In this document: in pieces, positions 14,231 through 14,232 of the stretch
Position numbering within the stretch: the first letter of the stretch is position 1
Layout of the letters: every line of letters starts with the position of its first letter
NCBI GenBank assembly: GCA_035686365.1
Contig: DASRZM010000093.1
Location: 1-14,232, forward strand
DNA: 14,232 nt
Direction: 5' to 3'
Source: DASRZM01 sp035686365
GTDB lineage: Bacteria; Pseudomonadota; Gammaproteobacteria; Xanthomonadales; Xanthomonadaceae
The notes under the pieces: model-generated
Seen by the model: the letters and a program-made list of their open reading frames with translations, nothing else
Database searches by the model: none
Told to the model about the DNA's origin: nothing
Made by a program: the position numbers and the translations under genes

Positions 14231-14232
14231 GG

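Overview
This is a GC-rich chromosomal window, apart from its ends made of complete genes, that looks like a Lysobacteraceae/Xanthomonadaceae-type gammaproteobacterium (Lysobacter, Luteimonas or a relative). That placement is an inference from protein style, the metal-site type of HemB, the rsmG-parA-parB order, and the extracytoplasmic-propeller GGDEF protein typical of that family. No mobile genes, tRNAs, rRNAs or CRISPR arrays were seen, and no gap between genes exceeds 300 bases.

Left part (1-2885): the tail of a patatin/NTE-type phospholipase gene on the plus strand converges on a minus-strand coniferyl-aldehyde-dehydrogenase-type gene. A palindrome-rich 249-nt gap then separates that gene from a divergent plus-strand gene for a small two-helix membrane protein. 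It is followed by a gamma-carbonic-anhydrase-family (YrdA-like) hexapeptide-repeat protein.

Middle (2886-8337): a 96-nt convergent gap packed with nested inverted repeats leads into minus-strand aroE (shikimate dehydrogenase). A long REP-like hairpin then separates aroE from minus-strand hemB (porphobilinogen synthase of the Mg-type, without the zinc cysteines). hemB is divergent from a large plus-strand gene for a membrane diguanylate cyclase. Its periplasmic sensor has about 14 Reg_prop blades and a Y_Y_Y domain, followed by one transmembrane helix and an intact GGDEF domain with an I-site.

Right part (8338-14232): after an AT-richer intergenic segment with a candidate promoter and direct repeats comes a compact stand-alone SPFH/band-7 protein. 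Next is the chromosome-maintenance cluster rsmG-parA-parB (16S rRNA G527 methyltransferase and ParABS partition proteins; parA and parB overlap by one base). A good sigma70-like promoter drives rpmB-rpmG (ribosomal proteins L28 and L33). These end in a perfect bidirectional terminator shared with the convergent acs (acetyl-CoA synthetase), whose GTG start and upstream region lie at the right edge.

Most of the content is housekeeping: amino-acid, heme and acetate metabolism, translation, segregation. The least explained elements are the mini-SPFH gene and its upstream repeats, the 14-blade diguanylate cyclase, the small membrane protein, and the two structured repeats flanking aroE. I did not find a convincing new multi-gene system.
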